NCBI RefSeq assembly: GCF_050016015.1 | Contig: NZ_JBNHEQ010000022.1 | Span: 1 to 64,000 of the forward strand | From: Trichodesmium sp002260545 | Lineage (GTDB): Bacteria > Cyanobacteriota > Cyanobacteriia > Cyanobacteriales > Microcoleaceae | Length of the DNA stretch: 64,000 bases | Direction of reading: 5' to 3' | Shown here: positions 28,571-36,511 of the stretch, one piece after another | Numbering within the stretch: position 1 is the stretch's first letter | How the letters are laid out: each line of letters begins with the position of its first letter | Notes under the pieces: model-generated | Seen by the model: only the letters and a program-made list of their open reading frames with translations | Databases searched by the model: none | What the model was told of the DNA's origin: nothing | Position numbers and translations under genes: made by a program

Positions 28571-29368
28571 ATGATTTCTGTTGAAGATAAAATAGTTTTA
28601 ACTACAGGTGCAAGTAGTGGTATTGGAGAATCTTGTGGAAAGATATTTGCTCAAGCAGGAGCCAAGTTAATTTTAATTGCTCGTCGCCAAGAAAAATTAG
28701 AAAAACTTGCTGAAGAATTAACTAAAAAATTTCAGACTAAAGTTTATTTATTACAGTTAGATGTACGCGATCGCCTAGCAGTTGAATCAGCAATAAATTC
28801 TTTACCAGAACCTTGGAAAGATATTGATATTTTAATTAATAATGCTGGTTTAAGTCGTGGTTTAGATAAACTCTATCTCGGCGACTTCAACGATTGGGAA
28901 GAAATGATAGATACTAATGTTAAAGGATTACTATATATGACTCGTTATGTAGTTCCAGGAATGGTTAATCGAGGTCGAGGCCATGTAGTTAATATTGGTT
29001 CTATTGCTGGTCGTGGGGCGTATCCTGGAGGTAATGTTTATTGTGCTTCTAAAGCTGCTGTTAGGGCAATTTCTGAGGGTTTAAAACAGGATTTATTAGG
29101 AACTCCGGTCCGAGTAACTGAAATTCAACCAGGTTTAGTAGAAACAGAATTTAGTGAAGTTCGGTTTCATGGGGACACAGAAAAGGCTAAGAATGTTTAC
29201 AAAGACTTGACACCTTTAACAGGAGATGATATTGCCGACTTAGTATTTTTCTCTGTCACGCGATCGCCCCATGTAAATATTAGTGAACTATTGGTAGTCC
29301 CCACAGATCAGGCTAATGCAACAATGGTTCATCGACATAATATGAGCAAAACAGAACAGGAAAATTAA
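28571..29368 (+). CDS. SDR family NAD(P)-dependent oxidoreductase
   Basis: Classical short-chain dehydrogenase of 265 residues. The Rossmann glycine motif is TTGASSGIGE (residues 11-20), followed by IARRQEKLEKL, where the arginines suggest NADP preference. NNAG is at about 88-91, the catalytic Ser is in NIGSIAG, and Tyr/Lys are in YCASKAAV. The PGLVETEFSEVRFHGD segment matches the YdfG-type 3-hydroxy acid/serine dehydrogenase subgroup, which oxidises small hydroxy acids with NADP. It may be co-transcribed with the upstream gene. The stop is followed directly by the first unit of the 125-bp tandem array, whose hairpin and T-run at 29435-29467 could end this transcript. Confidence 0.9.
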   Translation: MISVEDKIVLTTGASSGIGESCGKIFAQAGAKLILIARRQEKLEKLAEELTKKFQTKVYLLQLDVRDRLAVESAINSLPEPWKDIDILINNAGLSRGLDKLYLGDFNDWEEMIDTNVKGLLYMTRYVVPGMVNRGRGHVVNIGSIAGRGAYPGGNVYCASKAAVRAISEGLKQDLLGTPVRVTEIQPGLVETEFSEVRFHGDTEKAKNVYKDLTPLTGDDIADLVFFSVTRSPHVNISELLVVPTDQANATMVHRHNMSKTEQEN

Positions 29369-29401
29369 ATTGATTATTTCCGGAGTAAAGATACAAAGAT
29401 G

Positions 29402-29467
29402 GGAAAGAGAAAAGGTAGATGCACCCTGATGGATAACCTCCGCCGTTACTGGTGGAGGTTTTTTTTT
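29402..29467 (+). ncRNA. Predicted small RNA unit 1
   Basis: A -35-like TTGATT (29370-29375) and -10-like TACAAA (29392-29397), 16 bases apart, predict a start near 29402. The RNA would end in the hairpin 29435-29460 followed by T9, giving about 66 nucleotides. As an alternative, this hairpin simply terminates the SDR transcript. The CCUCC in the 5' arm resembles an anti-Shine-Dalgarno sequence but is paired in the stem. Confidence 0.45.
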
Positions 29468-29526
29468 GTTCTTAAATACAAGAGGAAAATGAAATTGATT
29501 ATTTCCGGAGTAAAGATACAAAGATG

Positions 29527-29592
29527 GGAAAGAGAAAAGGTAGATGCACCCTGATGGATAACCTCCGCCGTTACTGGTGGAGGTTTTTTTTT
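29527..29592 (+). ncRNA. Predicted small RNA unit 2
   Basis: Identical layout to unit 1, shifted by 125 bases: TTGATT at 29495-29500, TACAAA at 29517-29522, hairpin at 29560-29585 and T-run to 29592. The sequence from the predicted start to the T-run is the same as in unit 1, which is what a multicopy small-RNA gene would show. Confidence 0.45.
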
Positions 29593-29611
29593 GTTCTTAA
29601 ATACAAGAGGA

Positions 29612-29820
29612 NNNNNNNNNNNNNNNNNNNNNNNNNNNNNNNNNNNNNNNNNNNNNNNNNNNNNNNNNNNNNNNNNNNNNNNNNNNNNNNNNNNNNNNNN
29701 NNNNNNNNNNNTACAAAGATNNNNNNNNNNNNNNNNNNNNNNNNNNNNNNNNNNNNNNNNNNNNNNNNNNNNNNNNNNNNNNNNNNNNNNNNNNNNNNNN
29801 NNNNNNNNNNNNNNNNNNNN
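29612..29820. other. Two 100-N assembly gaps inside the array
   Basis: Runs of exactly 100 N at 29612-29711 and 29721-29820 enclose nine called bases (TACAAAGAT) that match the repeat unit around its -10-like site. Gap length is therefore conventional, not measured, and the assembler evidently could not resolve the tandem copies. Confidence 0.95.
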
Positions 29821-29887
29821 GGGAAAGAGAAAAGGTAGATGCACCCTGATGGATAACCTCCGCCGTGATTGGTGGGGGTTTTTTTTT
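29821..29887 (+). ncRNA. Predicted small RNA unit after the gap
   Basis: Starts at GGGAAAGAG directly after the gap, so its promoter region is missing. The hairpin at 29855-29880 has the loop GTGATT and a GGTGGGGGTT 3' arm, in which a G-U pair replaces one A-U pair. The T-run follows. Confidence 0.4.
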
Positions 29888-29947
29888 GCGACAAAATAGT
29901 AACTAGAAAATTAAATTGATTCTTTCCGGAGTCAAGAGACAAAGATG

Positions 29948-30013
29948 GGAAAGAGAAAAGGTAGATGCACCCTGATGGATAACCTCCGCCGTGATTGGTG
30001 GAGGTTTTTTTTT
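29948..30013 (+). ncRNA. Predicted small RNA unit, last and most diverged copy
   Basis: TTGATT at 29916-29921 and GACAAA at 29938-29943 keep the 16-base spacing, although the -10-like site is weaker. The transcribed part is identical to unit 1 up to the hairpin (29981-30006), which has loop GTGATT and a perfect 3' arm GGTGGAGGTT, then T9. Retention of stem, spacing and T-run despite changes elsewhere argues for selection. Confidence 0.42.
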
Positions 30014-30071
30014 GCTCTTAAATAGCAACGCCGAAAATTTAGATTATTGTCAAAGTCTACAAAGTTGTAGA

Positions 30072-32096
30072 CTACTCTAAATTTCCTGTAGGAATAGAAG
30101 CAATAAGTTGGCGCGTATATTCTCGTTGTGGTTGCTCATAAACTTGTTCCGCAAGACCAATTTCTTCAATTTTGCCTTGGTTCATCACCATGATCCGATC
30201 GCTCATAAATTTCACCACACTCAGATCGTGGGAAATAAAAATATACGTCAACCCAAATTCATCTTGCAATTCTTTTAATAAATTCAGCACTTGCGCTTGC
30301 ACCGAGACATCTAAAGCAGAAACTGACTCATCACAAATAATTAACTTAGGATTCAATGCTAAAGCACGAGCAATACAAATTCGTTGACGTTGACCTCCAG
30401 AAAAAGCATAAGGATAACGACTTAACGAGTCAGCAGTTAATCCCACTCTTTCTAATAAATGTGCTGCGCGATCGCGTCTAATTTTATAACTATTACCTAC
30501 ACCATGAATTAACATTGGTTCCATAACTGCTGCACCAACAGTTAAACGGGGGTCAAGGGAACCAAAGGGGTCTTGAAAAATAATTTGCATATCTCGTCGC
30601 AACCTCCGCAACATTTGCTCATATTTTTCTTGATTACGATTTTTGCCATTTTTTGGTTGAGAATTTTTCAGGGACTCCAAAAATTGCTTAATTCCCGACT
30701 TACCTGCATGGTGGTTTGTAATTTCTTGACCCTCAAAAAATACCTCTCCACTTGTCACTGGAATTAATTGGAGTATTGCTCTTGCTAAGGTACTTTTACC
30801 ACAACCAGACTCTCCCACTAAACCCAGAGTTTCACCGGGAGAAACAGCAAAAGAAACATCATTAACTGCCATCAAGAGACGTTGAGTTTGACCGAAAATT
30901 CCTTTGACTGGGAACCCGACTCGTAAATGATTAACTTGCAAGATGGGATTTTCAGTTGTTTGAGGTGCTGTTTCTTTTGCAAAATCTATATTTTGTGGTT
31001 GTGTTACTGCTGTGTTTTTTTCCCGAATTTCTATTTCTCCACTAGAATTTGTTACCTCTTCCATGAAATCAGAAACAGTAGGTAGACGCAAAACTTTTCC
31101 ATGTAAGGGAGGACGACAAGCTAATAAACCTTTTGTATAAGGATGCTGTGGTTGAGAAAATATTTGCTCAATTTCACCATATTCAACTATTTTTCCTTGA
31201 TACATTACTGCTACAGTATTAGCTACTTCGGAAATTACCCCCAAGTCGTGGGAGATAAATATAATAGACATTCCTCTGGTTTCTCCTAATTCCCGCAGCA
31301 AGTCTAAAATTTTTGCCTGCACTGTAACATCTAAAGCTGTTGTCGGTTCATCTGCAATTAATAAAGTAGGGTTACAAGAAATCGCCATAGCTATCATTAC
31401 CCTTTGAATTTGACCGCCAGAAAGTTCGTGGGGATAACGGTCTAACATTGCTAGCTTTTTTTGGTTAACTTGCAGCATAATTTGGCGGTCGCTTAACCCT
31501 TCTACTTGACTAACAGCAGACTTACCTGAACCATTTACTATTGTTGCTAACTCCCGTTGAGATTTTTTCTGTCCTAAATTTTGACTATCCTCTGTTATTT
31601 CCTCCAGAGATTTTTGTCGCAATATCTCATCACTGGGGAGAAGTTTTACTTCTTGAAGTAGGGATGCTGCTTGACGTCGTGCTTCTGCTGCTGAAACATT
31701 TTGATGAAATCTAATAGCTTCTGTTAACTGAAATCCTATGGTGTAAACTGGGTTAAGAGAACTCATGGGTTCTTGGAAAATCATGGAAATTTTCCCACCC
31801 CGGTATTGTTGTTTTTCTTGTTCCAGTAATTGTAATAAATTTATTGGTTCAGAGGTTTGTTCATTTTCTTCGGAATTATTAAACCAAATTTCACCACTAA
31901 TTTGGCAAGATTTTGCTAGTAATAAACCCATAGTTGCTAGAGATGTGACAGATTTTCCAGAACCTGACTCTCCAACAATTCCTAGAGTTTGTCCTTTCTT
32001 TACAGTAAAGGATATACCATCAACAGCTTTTACCAGTTTTTCTTCAGTTGTAAATTGAACTTTGAGGTTACGAACATCTAATACAGTATCAGTCAT
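30072..32096 (-). CDS. Peptide ABC transporter, fused double ATPase subunit (DppD-DppF/GsiA type)
   Basis: 674 residues forming two ATP-binding cassettes in one chain, the energising subunit of an oligopeptide, dipeptide or glutathione-type importer. Cassette 1 has Walker A GIVGESGSGKSV (about residue 38), signature LSGGQIQRV and Walker B LLIADEPTTALDVTVQ. Cassette 2 has GLVGESGCGKST (about residue 426), FSGGQRQRI and LIICDESVSALDVSVQ. Each is followed by the short oligopeptide-type C-terminal region (PQHPYTKGLL and PQREYTRQLI). A ~60-residue variable linker joins them, and cassette 1 has an extra ~50-residue insertion around residues 150-210. The permeases and binding protein are not adjacent, so the transporter genes are scattered. 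Confidence 0.93.
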   Translation of the reverse strand: MTDTVLDVRNLKVQFTTEEKLVKAVDGISFTVKKGQTLGIVGESGSGKSVTSLATMGLLLAKSCQISGEIWFNNSEENEQTSEPINLLQLLEQEKQQYRGGKISMIFQEPMSSLNPVYTIGFQLTEAIRFHQNVSAAEARRQAASLLQEVKLLPSDEILRQKSLEEITEDSQNLGQKKSQRELATIVNGSGKSAVSQVEGLSDRQIMLQVNQKKLAMLDRYPHELSGGQIQRVMIAMAISCNPTLLIADEPTTALDVTVQAKILDLLRELGETRGMSIIFISHDLGVISEVANTVAVMYQGKIVEYGEIEQIFSQPQHPYTKGLLACRPPLHGKVLRLPTVSDFMEEVTNSSGEIEIREKNTAVTQPQNIDFAKETAPQTTENPILQVNHLRVGFPVKGIFGQTQRLLMAVNDVSFAVSPGETLGLVGESGCGKSTLARAILQLIPVTSGEVFFEGQEITNHHAGKSGIKQFLESLKNSQPKNGKNRNQEKYEQMLRRLRRDMQIIFQDPFGSLDPRLTVGAAVMEPMLIHGVGNSYKIRRDRAAHLLERVGLTADSLSRYPYAFSGGQRQRICIARALALNPKLIICDESVSALDVSVQAQVLNLLKELQDEFGLTYIFISHDLSVVKFMSDRIMVMNQGKIEEIGLAEQVYEQPQREYTRQLIASIPTGNLE

Positions 32097-32985
32097 TATG
32101 ATTTAAAAATTAAATACCAACAATTCAATTAATTATAAGTAGTTGTGCAAAATAAATTTCCTAGTGGAGAGAGGGAATAGGGAATAGGTAGAAGTTTCGG
32201 AGTTATTTATTTATTTTTTGTTTTTTGAAACCTAATTTATAATTGCTAGATAGGGTTGGCTGAAAAAGTATAAGTGGTAGGAGTCAGGAGGTAGGGACGT
32301 ATCGCTGCGCGACATGGAAAGCGGAGCATTCCGGAACGGAAAACGCATTTTTGCCTGTGCAACGTCCGTACAGAGTCAGGAGTCAGGAGGAATTTAGAGG
32401 AGGCAGTCGGAAAAATTATCCGTTGATTTTTCTGCTATAGTCAACCCAAAATCCTAACTTTTTGATTTTTCGGGAACCGTGCATGAAGCAGCTCAAAACC
32501 AGGTACTTTTTCAAGACTTAAAAAGGTACTTACCTTTATCTGTCAATGCTTTTAGATTTAATCAGCAAACCCTAAATATAGGGAATAGGGAACAAAGTAG
32601 AAAATTGAAGCTGATAATCAAAAATTGTCTTGTGTCGTTTTATGATGGCCCTCAATTACCATATGTTCACTCTTGGGTTATAAAATTTATTGATTTTCAG
32701 TATCTAGAATTAGCACTTGTTAAATATTTTACCAGTTTATCTTAGCTATTAAAGCAAAACTCTAAAAAATAAAATATTTCAAATATACTTATTAAATCAA
32801 CTATAACACTCCTACCAATTAATTTTTTTAGCAGAAACTAAAGACAATATAGTATATATTAAGTCACTTTAATTTTCTCTACTTTCATTAAATACCCCTA
32901 TTCAGTGGGATTCAGTGGGAACTTTATTGGATTAAAATAATTCTAAATACTAATGGTAGTTTAATTTTTATTTTTGCTCAGAAGT
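32097..32985. other. Spacer with MITE-1 copy 2
   Basis: Apart from the MITE at 32253-32572 the sequence is A/T rich and unassigned. A minus-strand promoter for the ABC ATPase must lie in 32097-32250, and one for the DUF4168 gene in 32800-32980, where TATAGTATATATTAAGT occurs. The duplicated ATTCAGTGGG near 32899 is notable but unexplained. An open frame at 32479-32745 starts inside the MITE and is not considered a gene. Confidence 0.45.
32253..32572. mobile_element. MITE-1 copy 2 (320 bp) with nested palindromic insert
   Basis: Left end GGGTTGGCTGAAAAAGT and right end TTTAATCAGCAAACCC match copy 1 in inverse orientation. The flanks are TAGATA and TAAATA, a near-perfect 6-bp target duplication. 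At about 32294-32374 it carries the GTAGGGACG...ACGTCCGTAC palindrome, which itself contains GCGGAGCATTCCGGAACGG and CGCATTTTTGCC. AGTCAGGAG stands on both sides of that insert. Confidence 0.7.
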
Positions 32986-33519
32986 ATGAACATCAAAGCT
33001 ATAGTTTGTAATATCCAACTATACCCCCAGAGACTAATATCCCGGTCTTTATTAGTTGCAACTTTGTCTACATTGGGCTTAATGATGGGTGTAGTACCTA
33101 GAGTGTCAAACCCATCATCATTAACTCCTATATTTGATACAGCAGTCTATGCTCAAGAATCTTTCACAGATCAAGCAGTAACTGCTGAAGAAATAACAAA
33201 GTATGCTTTTTCAGTCTTACAAATTGAGAACTTAAGAATAGGAGTATATAGAGAAATTAAAAATGAATTTCAAAAACAAACTCCCAGTGGTTCTGTTCCA
33301 CCAATAATTTGTAATCAGAAAAGTAGTGTTAATACTTTACCACAAAATGTTAAGGTAATTGCTGTTAGTTACTGCAATCAAGCTAAAAAAATTATTGAAG
33401 GAAATGATTTGACAGTTTCTAGGTTTAATCGAATTACAATGACTCAAAAAACCGATCCAACTTTGCGAGAAAAAATTCAAGCTGAGTTGATTCGTATTCA
33501 AGAAGAAACTGGTAATTAG
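32986..33519 (+). CDS. DUF4168-type exported protein
   Basis: About 177 residues from the ATG at 32986; a TTG 12 bases upstream is the alternative. The N-terminal hydrophobic stretch (about 19-38) and AVYAQESFTDQAVT indicate a signal peptide with cleavage after the AYA-like site. The mature part, ITKYAFSVLQIENLRIGVYREIKN, then IICNQKSSVNTLPQNVKVIAVSYCNQAKKIIEGNDLTVSRFN and DPTLREKIQAELIRIQ, matches the DUF4168 family, widespread in cyanobacteria and of unknown function. Two conserved cysteines could form a disulfide. The stop codon TAG is formed by the target duplication (TA) and the first G of MITE-1 copy 3, so the last few residues may not be the original ones. Confidence 0.8.
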   Translation: MNIKAIVCNIQLYPQRLISRSLLVATLSTLGLMMGVVPRVSNPSSLTPIFDTAVYAQESFTDQAVTAEEITKYAFSVLQIENLRIGVYREIKNEFQKQTPSGSVPPIICNQKSSVNTLPQNVKVIAVSYCNQAKKIIEGNDLTVSRFNRITMTQKTDPTLREKIQAELIRIQEETGN

Positions 33520-33829
33520 GGTTTGCTGAAGTCTTATGGGTGAGAGTAGGAGTCAGGAGGTAGGGACGTTTTGCTGCGCAACATGGAAAGCGGAGCATTC
33601 CGGAACGGAAAACGCATTTTTGCCTGTGCAACGTCCGTACAGAGTCAGGAGGAATGGGTATGGGAGCGAGGAGGTAGTCAGAAAAATTATCCCTTGATTT
33701 TTCAGCCATGAGTCAACCCAAAATCCTAAATTTTTGAATCTTTTTGACCTAAAAGTTCGTACTTTTTCCAGACCTAAAAAGGCTAAAATCTTAATTTATA
33801 AAGGCTTTGATATTTAATCAGCAGAGCAA
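33519..33829. mobile_element. MITE-1 copy 3 (about 311 bp) with nested palindromic insert
   Basis: Begins GGGTTTGCTGAAGTCTTATG directly after TAATTA and ends near TTTAATCAGCAGAGCAA, where the last bases have decayed, again followed by TAATTA. The GTAGGGACGTT...ACGTCCGTAC insert lies at about 33560-33640. The right part shares AACCCAAAATCCTAA and TTTTTCCAGACCTAAAAAGG with copies 2 and 4. Confidence 0.7.
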
Positions 33830-34088
33830 TAATTAATTAATTAATTAGATATCTCCAGATAAAGAGGGAGTAGGGGTAGACATCTCTAAAAAAGAGGGAG
33901 TAGGGGCGATTTCGTTCCGAGTGCTGTCGCAAACGCCTTTGCGTTTCATGTGCGTAGCAAAGCATTCTGCAGGAAATCGCCCCTACTATTGTCATATTTG
34001 AGGTGTGTCAAAATACTACAAGTTTTGCTAATTATTTGGTATAATTAAAGGTTGACCTGATTTTTCTTATCCCAGGAATTATCAACTA
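33830..34088. repeat. GTAGGGGCGATTTC palindrome with internal insert
   Basis: GTAGGGGCGATTTCGTTCCG at 33901 faces GGAAATCGCCCCTAC ending near 33987. Between the arms lies a loop with CGCAAACGCCTTTGCGTTTC, itself a small hairpin. Before it, AAAGAGGGAGTAGGGG occurs twice. The remaining ~100 bases hold the presumed promoter of the next gene (TATAAT-like GTATAATTAAAG near 34040). Confidence 0.5.
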
Positions 34089-34508
34089 ATGAATAATATT
34101 TGGCAACGTTTAAAAAATCTACCTTGGCCAGAACTATTTTTAGTAAGTTTAATAACTACTTTGACAGTAGTAACTTCAGAAGTATTATTAATCCTCAGCT
34201 TAACTTATTTCTTTGTGATTCTCAAACCATTGAATATGTTATTTTCATCTCCATTTTTTGGGGTTTTAATACCCATAGGGGTAGCAATAGGAATGGGAGC
34301 ATTAGCGGTTTATTTATTGGAATGGTGGCAAAAAGAATGGTTACTGAATAATTCTAGTCTTTGGGCGCTAGTTTTCTGTTTATTTATTGGTTTATTATTA
34401 AAATCTTTATTACCTTTGCCTTCTATATTGCTAACTGCATCTAGAGCTTCATTAATAAGTTTAGCTGTAGGAGTTTTCTGGAAAGGACGACCTTATTGGC
34501 AACGATAA
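34089..34508 (+). CDS. Conserved small membrane protein
   Basis: 139 residues with three or four hydrophobic segments (about 15-45, 52-78, 91-108 and 111-130), consistent with an integral plasma- or thylakoid-membrane protein. The ends are basic (RLKNLPWPE and WKGRPYWQR). I do not recognise a named family. No partner gene is adjacent; the gene is bounded on both sides by repeat-filled spacers. Confidence 0.6.
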   Translation: MNNIWQRLKNLPWPELFLVSLITTLTVVTSEVLLILSLTYFFVILKPLNMLFSSPFFGVLIPIGVAIGMGALAVYLLEWWQKEWLLNNSSLWALVFCLFIGLLLKSLLPLPSILLTASRASLISLAVGVFWKGRPYWQR

Positions 34509-35400
34509 TTAATAATAATTAATAATTAATAATTAATAATGACCTCTTGTTAAAACCGAGAGATAGTAAGGGAGTATGGAAATCTTTCATTATTCATTAT
34601 CCATTATTTATTATTCATTAATTTCAAACCTGCCCCCCAATGATATAAACCACCGTCGGGCGGGGCGGGTTTATGTAAATCTTAGAGTAAGCATGAAAAT
34701 TTCTGATGAAACCCGCCCCTACAATTTTTTCAACATTTTAGACGTGTCACATGTCACTAGGGTGGGTTTAATACACTAAATTGTGCTTATGTCAACCTTT
34801 TGGGTTAAACCTGCCCCTACAATTTTTTCAACATTTAATTAGACCTAACTACTTAGATATCTCTAACAAATTAATCAACCTTTTTTTTCTCTGTAGGGAC
34901 TTTCGATGGAAAGTCCCTATATTATTGCGATCGAAATCACATATTTTTCCAATTAAAGCTTGTAGTAGAGCTGCTAGCCTGAACTGTAGAAATTGCTCAA
35001 GCTTTACTACAAACAAAAACTTTTTTATCACTGATTATCCGGAAATAATATAATAGAATTAAATTTCAGTATAGTAGATAACAATTTACTAAAATTAACT
35101 TTTTCTATAACTATTTTTTTATGTAGATTTACTGAATAGTTTACTAAATTTTACAGATAATAATTATTTTTTTAAGTTTGAATTGTTTCATATCTATACT
35201 AACAAATTTTTTTAATAAAAGCCTGTGATTTGAAACACAAATTAAAATACTTAATCGAATCTTCACAATAGTAGGGTAAAAAATTAAAGTTATTGTGAAA
35301 ATTTATCAAAATCGGCCAATTTAACTATGCAATTGGTGACATCAAAGTTAAAGTAGAAATATCATTGATAGAGTTGAATTTATATAGGATTATCTGAATT
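34509..35400. repeat. Repeat mosaic upstream of the Mo-nitrogenase C-terminal gene
   Basis: Contains a TAATTAATAATTAATAAT tract, a TTATTCATTATCCATTATTT tail related to the A/T-rich element, and two GGGCGGGTTT...ACCCGCCCCTAC type elements (34661-34722 and 34759-34820). It also has a GTAGGGACTTTC...GAAAGTCCCTA hairpin (about 34894-34920) and a CTTGTAGTAGAGCTGCTAGCC block (34960-35015) with a relative at 14465. The last 350 bases are extremely A/T rich. No credible gene was seen. Confidence 0.5.
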
Positions 35401-35715
35401 ATGAGTTCTATTACAAGTATTTCTCCAGAAGTTTCTCATGGCGATCATAACTATTTAGATAGGCTACTACAACCAATTAGAAAATATCTTGATGGTGTAG
35501 AAGTAAACAATCCAAAAATGGCACATTGGTTATGTAAATTAATTCCAGCTCAATGTCCTTTTGAGAGAGATATAAAACTATTCGGACATCTACTTTTCCA
35601 TATTCCTCCTATGTGTAAACTTAATCCTTTGTACGACCAATTTATCGGATTAAGATTTAGAGCTTTAAGTTTTCTGGCGGATGATTGTGGGGAGGATATT
35701 AGTAGGTATTGTTGA
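35401..35715 (+). CDS. Mo-dependent nitrogenase C-terminal-family protein
   Basis: 104 residues with the compact pattern IPAQCPFERDIKLFGHLLFHIPPMCKLNPLYDQFIGLRFRALSFLADDCGED, which is the hallmark of the small family named after a C-terminal region of some Mo-nitrogenases (Mo-nitro_C). Three to four conserved cysteines (CPFE, CKLNP, DDCGED and the terminal C) could bind metal or form disulfides. The family is common in cyanobacteria, including non-fixing strains, and its role is not established. It stands alone, far from nif genes, and ends with a clear terminator. Confidence 0.85.
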   Translation: MSSITSISPEVSHGDHNYLDRLLQPIRKYLDGVEVNNPKMAHWLCKLIPAQCPFERDIKLFGHLLFHIPPMCKLNPLYDQFIGLRFRALSFLADDCGEDISRYC

Positions 35716-35796
35716 AATCTATTTCTGATTTTAAATTGTTTGGTTTTTATGTTGTTTGCCGTTAATTTCTGAATAATATTTAGTGTGGTAATTAAA

Positions 35797-35827
35797 GCCC
35801 AGTTTCAAGGAGGAAATTGGGTTTTTT
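35797..35827 (+). terminator. Rho-independent terminator
   Basis: GCCCAGTTTC pairs with GAAATTGGGT (ten pairs, including two G-U) around the loop AAGGAG, and T6 follows. It lies 82 bases after the stop of the Mo-nitrogenase C-terminal-family gene. Confidence 0.75.
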
Positions 35828-36395
35828 GGTGTTATGGCGCTACGCGCTAGGGAATAGGGAATAGGGAATAGGGAATAGGCACAGCAAAGAGGCTCACACT
35901 ACTAATATTATGTTCGGATAAATACTAACTATAAAGTCATTGCGACTGGAACGGAGTGGAAGGAAGCAATCTCAGGGGTTTGAGATATCTCTTCCATCTA
36001 TATCCTAATTATAACTATTCAACCGAACATCATATAACCTACATCTACCCGACTTCTGTCTGCTCAGATATAATCTGGCTGAAAACTTGTCATTGCGACG
36101 ATAGGAAATAATCTCGCGTTACCCCTGAGATTGCTATCCGTTCTGGAATGCTCCGCAAACCTTCCACTCCCTTGCAGTCGCAATGACTAGGCGATAGTAA
36201 TTATCCAGATTTGATATTACCCTTTCATATAGAATCCCATTGAATAGTCGTCATTGCAACGACAGGAAGCAATCTCGAACCCTGAGATTGCTTCCCTCCA
36301 CTCTATTCCAGTCGCAATGACTAGGCTATAGTAATTATCTAGATTTGATATCACCTATTGATACAACAAAACCCAGAAATACTATGAATATACAA
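35828..36395. repeat. Three CATTGCGA-type inverted repeats in a row
   Basis: Copies at about 35937-36010, 36090-36192 and 36250-36322 share the frame CATTGCGACTGGAACGGAGT ... GCAATCTC ... GAGATTGCT. The middle copy carries CCGTTCTGGAATGCTCCGCAAACC, the AGCATTCCGGAACGG module in inverse orientation. Before them, AGGGAATAGGGAATAGGGAA is a tandem heptamer. TAATTATCCAGATTTGATAT follows two of the copies. Confidence 0.6.
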
Positions 36396-36443
36396 ACAAA
36401 AAAATGCTGGAACTCTCCTGTTTAGCTTTTAGGAGAATGCCAG
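36396..36443 (-). terminator. Probable Rho-independent terminator of the PEP-CTERM gene
   Basis: On the minus strand CTGGCATTCTCCT pairs with AGGAGAGTTCCAG around an 11-base loop, followed by CA and T7. It lies about 70 bases after the stop codon. Confidence 0.6.
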
Positions 36444-36511
36444 TTATGGGAATATCATTTTTTCCAACTTTAGAATTTATAGTAGATGCAATTATAGTTC
36501 AAAACAATTTC

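Larger units (their letters stand above)
29369..30013 (+). repeat. Tandem array of ~125-bp units, each with promoter-like and terminator elements
   Basis: Two complete units (29369-29493 and 29494-29611), one partial unit after the gaps (29821-29905), and a diverged last unit (29906-30013) are visible. The true copy number is hidden by two 100-N gaps. Each unit reads TTGATT, 16 bases, TACAAA (GACAAA in the last), then a purine-rich GGGAAAGAGAAAAGG, CACCCTGATGGAT, a 10-bp stem AACCTCCGCC/GGTGGAGGTT and nine T. The loop changes from GTTACT to GTGATT while the stem is kept, and one A-to-G change in the stem is tolerated as a G-U pair. The array lies between two convergent genes. Confidence 0.9.

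Noticed and set aside
29401..29611. Small protein starting MGKRKGRC within each tandem unit
   Set aside because: The unit length is not a multiple of three, the reading frame changes with each unit, and the conserved part is the hairpin with T-run, which fits RNA better than protein.
29369..30013. CRISPR array
   Set aside because: Units are ~125 bp, nearly identical over their full length and contain no unique spacers; no cas genes are nearby.
32479..32745. 88-codon plus-strand reading frame
   Set aside because: It begins inside MITE-1 copy 2 and continues into A/T-rich spacer without any recognisable domain.
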